Source: Sphaerolaimus hirsutus | Taxonomy: Eukaryota > Nematoda > Chromadorea > Monhysterida > Sphaerolaimidae | NCBI GenBank assembly: GCA_964036195.1 | Contig: CAXIWS010000609.1 | Span: forward strand, 1 to 64,000 | Length of the DNA stretch: 64,000 bases | Direction of reading: 5' to 3' | Shown: piece after piece, positions 58,001 to 64,000 of the stretch | Position numbering within the stretch: the stretch's first letter is position 1 | Layout: each line of letters opens with the position of its first letter | Made by a program: the position numbers and the translations under genes | The notes under the pieces: generated by a model | What the model saw: only the letters and a program-made list of their open reading frames with translations | Databases searched by the model: none | Told to the model about the DNA's origin: nothing

Positions 58001-61000
58001 GAAATCTGACTGTGGAAATCTGACTATGGAAATCTGACTGTGGACATCTGACTGTGGACATCTGACTGTGGAAATCTGACTGTGGAAATCTGACTATGGA
58101 AATCTGACTATGGAAATTTGACTGTGGAAATTGAGCGTAAAAATCTGACTGTGGAAATCTGACTGTAGAAATTGACTGTGGAAATCTGACTATGGAAATT
58201 TGACTGTGAAAATTGAGTGTGGAAATCTGACTGTGGAAATCTGACTGTGGAAATCTGACTGTGGAAATCTGACTATGGAAATCTGACTATGGAAATTTGA
58301 CTGTGGAAATCGAGCGTGGAAATCTGACTGTGGAAATTGACTGTGGAAATCTGACTGTGTAAATCTGACTATGGAAATCTGACTGTGGAGACTTGACTAT
58401 GGAAATTTGACTGTGGAATTTGACTGTGGAAATCTGACTGTGGAAATCTGACTATGGAAATCTGACTGTGGAAATTGACTGTGGAAATCTGACTGTGGAA
58501 ACTGACTGTGGAAATCTGACTGTGGAAATCTGACTATGGAAATCTGACTGTGGACATCTGACTGTGGAAATCTGACTGTGGACATCTGACTATGGAAATC
58601 TGACTATGGAAATTTGACTGTGGAAATTGAGCGTGGAAATCTGACTGTGGAAATCTGACTATGGAAATTTGACTGTAGAAATTGGACGTGGAAATCTGAC
58701 TGTGGAAATCTGACTGTGGAAATCTGACTGTGGAAATCTGACTATGGAAATCTGACTATGGAAATTTGACTGTGGAAATTGAGCGTGGAAATCTGACTGT
58801 GGAAATCTGACTGTGGAAATCTGACTATGGAAATCTGACTATGGAAATTTGACTGTGGAAATCGAGCGTGGAAATCTGACTGTGGAAATTGACTGTGGAA
58901 ATCTGACTGTGTAAATCTGACTATGGAAATCTGACTGTGGAAACTTGACTATGGAAATTTGACTGTGGAATTTGACTGTGGAAATCTGACTGTGGAAATC
59001 TGACTATGGAAATCTGACTGTGGAAATTGACTGTGGAAATCTGACTGTGGAAACTGACTGTGGAAATCTGACTGTGGAAATCTGACTATGGAAATCTGAC
59101 TGTGGACATCTGACTGTGGAAATCTGACTGTGGACATCTGACTATGGAAATCTGACTATGGAAATTTGACTGTGGAAATTGAGCGTGGAAATCTGACTGT
59201 GGAAATCTGACTATGGAAATTTGACTGTGGAAATTGGACGTGGAAATCTGACTGTGGAAATCGAGCGTGGAAATTTGACTGTGGAAATTGAGCGTGGAAA
59301 TCTGACTGTGGAAATCTGACTGTGGAAATCTGACTATGGAAATCTGACTATGGAAATTTGACTGTGGAAATCGAGCGTGGAAATCTGACTGTGGAAATTG
59401 ACTGTGGAAATCTGACTGTGTAAATCTGACTATGGAAATCTGACTGTGGAGACTTGACTATGGAAATTTGACTGTGGAATTTGACTGTGGAAATCTGACT
59501 GTGGAAATCTGACTATGGAAATCTGACTGTGGAAATTGACTGTGGAAATCTGACTGTGGAAACTGACTGTGGAAATCTGACTGTGGAAATCTGACTATGG
59601 AAATCTGACTGTGGACATCTGACTGTGGAAATCTGACTGTGGACATCTGACTATGGAAATCTGACTATGGAAATTTGACTGTGGAAATTGAGCGTGGAAA
59701 TCTGACTGTGGAAATCTGACTATGGAAATTTGACTGTAGAAATTGGACGTGGAAATCTGACTGTGGAAATCTGACTGTGGAAATCTGACTGTGGAAATCT
59801 GACTATGGAAATCTGACTATGGAAATTTGACTGTGGAAATTGAGCGTGGAAATCTGACTGTGGAAATCTGACTGTGGAAATCTGACTATGGAAATCTGAC
59901 TATGGAAATTTGACTGTGGAAATCGAGCGTGGAAATCTGACTGTGGAAATTGACTGTGGAAATCTGACTGTGTAAATCTGACTATGGAAATCTGACTGTG
60001 GAAACTTGACTATGGAAATTTGACTGTGGAATTTGACTGTGGAAATCTGACTGTGGAAATCTGACTATGGAAATCTGACTGTGGAAATTGACTGTGGAAA
60101 TCTGACTGTGGAAACTGACTGTGGAAATCTGACTGTGGAAATCTGACTATGGAAATCTGACTGTGGACATCTGACTGTGGAAATCTGACTGTGGACATCT
60201 GACTATGGAAATCTGACTATGGAAATTTGACTGTGGAAATTGAGCGTGGAAATCTGACTGTGGAAATCTGACTATGGAAATTTGACTGTGGAAATTGGAC
60301 GTGGAAATCTGACTGTGGAAATCTGACTGTGGAAATCTGACTGTGGAAATCTGACTATGGAAATCTGACTGTGGAAATCTGACTATGGAAATCTGACTGT
60401 GGACATCTGACTGTGGACATCTGACTGTGGAAATCTGACTGTGGAAATCTGACTATGGAAATCTGACTATGGAAATTTGACTGTGGAAATTGAGCGTAAA
60501 AATCTGACTGTGGAAATCTGACTGTAGAAATTGACTGTGGAAATCTGACTATGGAAATCTGACTATGGAAATTTGACTGTGGAAATTGAGCGTGGAAATC
60601 TGACTGTGGAAATCTGACTATGGAAATTTGACTGTGGAAATTGAGCGTGGAAATCTGACTGTGGAAATCTGACTGTGGAAATCTGACTGTGGAAATCTGA
60701 CTATGGAAATCTGACTATGGAAATTTGACTGTGGAAATTGAGCGTGGAAATCTGACTGTGGAAATCTGACTGTGGAAATTGACTGTGGAAATTGACTGTG
60801 GAAATCTGACTATGGAAATCTGACTGTGGAAATCTGACTGTGGAAATCTGACTATGGAAATTTGACTGTGGAAATTGACTATGGAAATCTGACTATGTCA
60901 ATCTGACTATGGAAATTTGACTGTGAAAATTGAGTGTGGAAATCTGACTGTGGAAATCTGACTGTGGAAATCTGACTGTGGAAATTGACTGTGGAAATTG

Positions 61001-64000
61001 ACTGTGGAAATTGAGCGTGGAAATCTGACTGTGGAAATCTGACTGTGGAAATCTGACTGTGGAAATCTGACTATGGAAATCTGACTATGGAAATTTGACT
61101 GTGGAAATTGAGCGTGGAAATCTGACTGTGGAAATCTGACTGTGGAAATTGACTGTGGAAATTGACTGTGGAAATCTGACTATGGAAATCTGACTGTGGA
61201 AATCTGACTATGGAAATTTGACTGTGGAAATTGGACGTGGAAATCTGACTGTGGAAATCTGACTGTGGAAATCTGACTGTGGAAATCTGACTATGGAAAT
61301 CTGACTGTGGAAATCTGACTATGGAAATCTGACTGTGGACATCTGACTGTGGACATCTGACTGTGGAAATCTGACTGTGGAAATCTGACTATGGAAATCT
61401 GACTATGGAAATTTGACTGTGGAAATTGAGCGTAAAAATCTGACTGTGGAAATCTGACTGTAGAAATTGACTGTGGAAATCTGACTATGGAAATCTGACT
61501 ATGGAAATTTGACTGTGGAAATTGACTATGGAAATCTGACTATGTCAATCTGACTATGGAAATTTGACTGTGAAAATTGAGTGTGGAAATCTGACTGTGG
61601 AAATCTGACTGTGGAAATCTGACTGTGGAAATTGACTGTGGAAATTGACTGTGGAAATTGACTGTGGAAATCTGACTATGGAAATCTGACTGTGGAAATC
61701 TGACTGTGGAAATCTGACTATGGAAATTTGACTGTGGAAATTGACTATGGAAATCTGACTATGTCAATCTGACTATGGAAATTTGACTGTGAAAATTGAG
61801 TGTGGAAATCTGACTGTGGAAATCTGACTGTGGAAATCTGACTGTGGAAATTGACTGTGGAAATTGACTGTGGAAATTGACTGTGGAAATCTGACTATGG
61901 AAATCTGACTGTGGAAATCTGACTGTGGAAATCTGACTATGGAAATTTGACTGTGGAAATTGACTATGGAAATCTGACTATGTCAATCTGACTATGGAAA
62001 TTTGACTGTGAAAATTGAGTGTGGAAATCTGACTGTGGAAATCTGACTGTGGAAATCTGACTGTGGAAATTGACTGTGGAAATCTGACTATGGTAATCTG
62101 ACTGTGGAAATTGACTGTGGAAATCTGACTGTGTAAATCTGACTATGGAAATCTGACTGTGGAAACTTGACTATGGAAATTTGACTGTGGAAATTGATTG
62201 TGGAAATCTGACTGTGGAAATCTGACTATGGAAATCTGACTGTGGAAATTGACTGTGGAAATCTGACTGTGGAAATCTGACTGTGGAAACTGACTGTGGA
62301 CATCTGACTGTGGAAATCTGACTGTGGAAATCTGACTATGGAAATCTGACTATGGAAATTTGACTGTGGAAATTGAGCGTGGAAATCTGACTGTGGAAAT
62401 CTGACTATGGAAATTTGACTGTAGAAATTGGACGTGGAAATCTGACTGTGGAAATCTGACTGTGGAAATCTGACTGTGGAAATCTGACTATGGAAATCTG
62501 ACTATGGAAATTTGACTGTGGAAATTGAGCGTGGAAATCTGACTGTGGAAATCTGACTGTGGAAATCTGACTATGGAAATCTGACTATGGAAATTTGACT
62601 GTGGAAATCGAGCGTGGAAATCTGACTGTGGAAATTGACTGTGGAAATCTGACTGTGGAAATCTGACTGTGGAAATCTGACTGTGGAAATCTGACTATGG
62701 AAATCTGACTATGGAAATTTGACTGTGGAAATTGAGCGTGGAAATCTGACTGTGGAAATCTGACTGTGGAAATTGACTGTGGAAATTGACTGTGGAAATC
62801 TGACTATGGAAATCTGACTGTGGAAATCTGACTGTGGAAATCTGACTATGGAAATTTGACTGTGGAAATTGACTATGGAAATCTGACTATGTCAATCTGA
62901 CTATGGAAATTTGACTGTGAAAATTGAGTGTGGAAATCTGACTGTGGAAATCTGACTGTGGAAATCTGACTGTGGAAATTGACTGTGGAAATCTGACTAT
63001 GGTAATCTGACTGTGGAAATTGACTGTGGAAATCTGACTGTGTAAATCTGACTATGGAAATCTGACTGTGGAAACTTGACTATGGAAATTTGACTGTGGA
63101 AATTGATTGTGGAAATCTGACTGTGGAAATCTGACTATGGAAATCTGACTGTGGAAATTGACTGTGGAAATCTGACTGTGGAAATCTGACTGTGGAAACT
63201 GACTGTGGAAATCTGACTGTGGAAATCTGACTATGGAAATCTGACAGTGGACATCTGACTGTGGAAATCTGACTGTGGAAATCTGACTATGGAAATCTGA
63301 CTATGGAAATTTGACTGTGGAAATTGAGCGTGGAAATCTGACTGTGGAAATCTGACTATGGAAATTTGACTGTAGAAATTGGACGTGGAAATCTGACTGT
63401 GGAAATCTGACTGTGGAAATCTGACTGTGGAAATCTGACTATGGAAATCTGACTATGGAAATTTGACTGTGGAAATTGAGCGTGGAAATCTGACTGTGGA
63501 AATCTGACTGTGGAAATCTGACTATGGAAATCTGACTATGGAAATTTGACTGTGGAAATCGAGCGTGGAAATCTGACTGTGGAAATTGACTGTGGAAATC
63601 TGACTGTGTAAATCTGACTATGGAAATCTGACTGTGGAAACTTGACTATGGAAATTTGACTGTGGAATTTGACTGTGGAAATCTGACTGTGGAAATCTGA
63701 CTATGGAAATCTGACTGTGGAAATTGACTGTGGAAATCTGACTGTGGAAACTGACTGTGGAAATCTGACTGTGGAAATCTGACTATGGAAATCTGACTGT
63801 GGACATCTGACTGTGGAAATCTGACTGTGGACATCTGACTATGGAAATCTGACTATGGAAATTTGACTGTGGAAATTGAGCGTGGAAATCTGACTGTGGA
63901 AATCTGACTATGGAAATTTGACTGTAGAAATTGGACGTGGAAATCTGACTGTGGAAATCTGACTGTGGAAATCTGACTGTGGAAATCTGACTGTGGAAAT
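49084..64000. repeat. 14-bp minisatellite array with higher-order repeats, runs off window
   Basis: The whole stretch is tandem GGAAATCTGACTGT with variants: TATGGAAATCTGAC, 13-bp GGAAATTGACTGT, GGAAATTGAGCGT and GGACATCTGACTGT. Variant order repeats on larger scales. A rare GGAGACTTGAC variant recurs exactly 1061 bp apart (58387 and 59448), and near-identical 189-bp blocks lie at 57651, 58397, 58949, 59458, 60010 and 63646. TATGTCAATC variants near 61541, 61760 and 61979 mark a 219-bp local repeat. Open frames here are repeat artefacts. No gene or mobile element is seen. Confidence 0.97.

Noticed and set aside
53745..63834. Repeated short open frames (61-71 codons) on the minus strand of the minisatellite
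   Set aside because: They are frame artefacts of a repeat lacking stops; the same peptide recurs only because the DNA repeats.
49084..64000. CRISPR-like array
   Set aside because: Units are contiguous 13-14-bp repeats without unique spacers, and the surroundings are animal retroelements.

Overview
The window is animal (metazoan) repeat DNA with no recognisable host gene. Four copies of one BEL/Pao-type LTR retrotransposon family, a clade known only from animals, dominate the first 49 kb. They sit in a 167-bp tandem satellite, and a 14-bp minisatellite fills the last 15 kb. Copies differ largely by CpG to TpG/CpA changes, which suggests a host with germline DNA methylation. The species cannot be named from this sequence.

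Layout. 1-7867: copy A (minus strand), cut by the window edge in integrase; its gag-pol frame is open for all 1770 codons present. 7868-9936: satellite. 9937-12813: a hAT-like DNA transposon (hAT-1) with terminal GGCGCC arrays. A second hAT-like element (hAT-2, 10249-12213) is nested in it and carries a reverse transcriptase fragment of another BEL element. 12814-12902: satellite. 12903-25448: copy B (plus), full length with 5-bp target duplication CTTAG, but broken by two stops and frameshifts. 25449-28090: satellite, interrupted by a third hAT-like element (hAT-3, 26733-27829). 28091-33157 and 46424-49083: copy C (minus), which has lost its 3' half and is split by copy D. 33158-46423: copy D (plus), inserted in C's gag with target duplication ATTTC; its 5' LTR carries a further 680-bp DNA transposon. 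49084-64000: 14-bp minisatellite with higher-order structure, running off the window.

Each element runs LTR, tRNA-Ser-like primer site, leader of about 1.25 kb, then one very long frame: Gag (DUF1759-like region, three zinc knuckles), aspartic protease, reverse transcriptase, RNase H, integrase and an envelope-like membrane glycoprotein. In D all of these lie in one reading frame of 2866 residues broken by only two stop codons, so the envelope is fused to Gag-Pol. The most unusual points are this fused envelope frame, the hAT-like elements that each have their own short-motif arrays inside the termini, the RT fragment caught inside one of them, and a hairpin where a polypurine tract would be expected.
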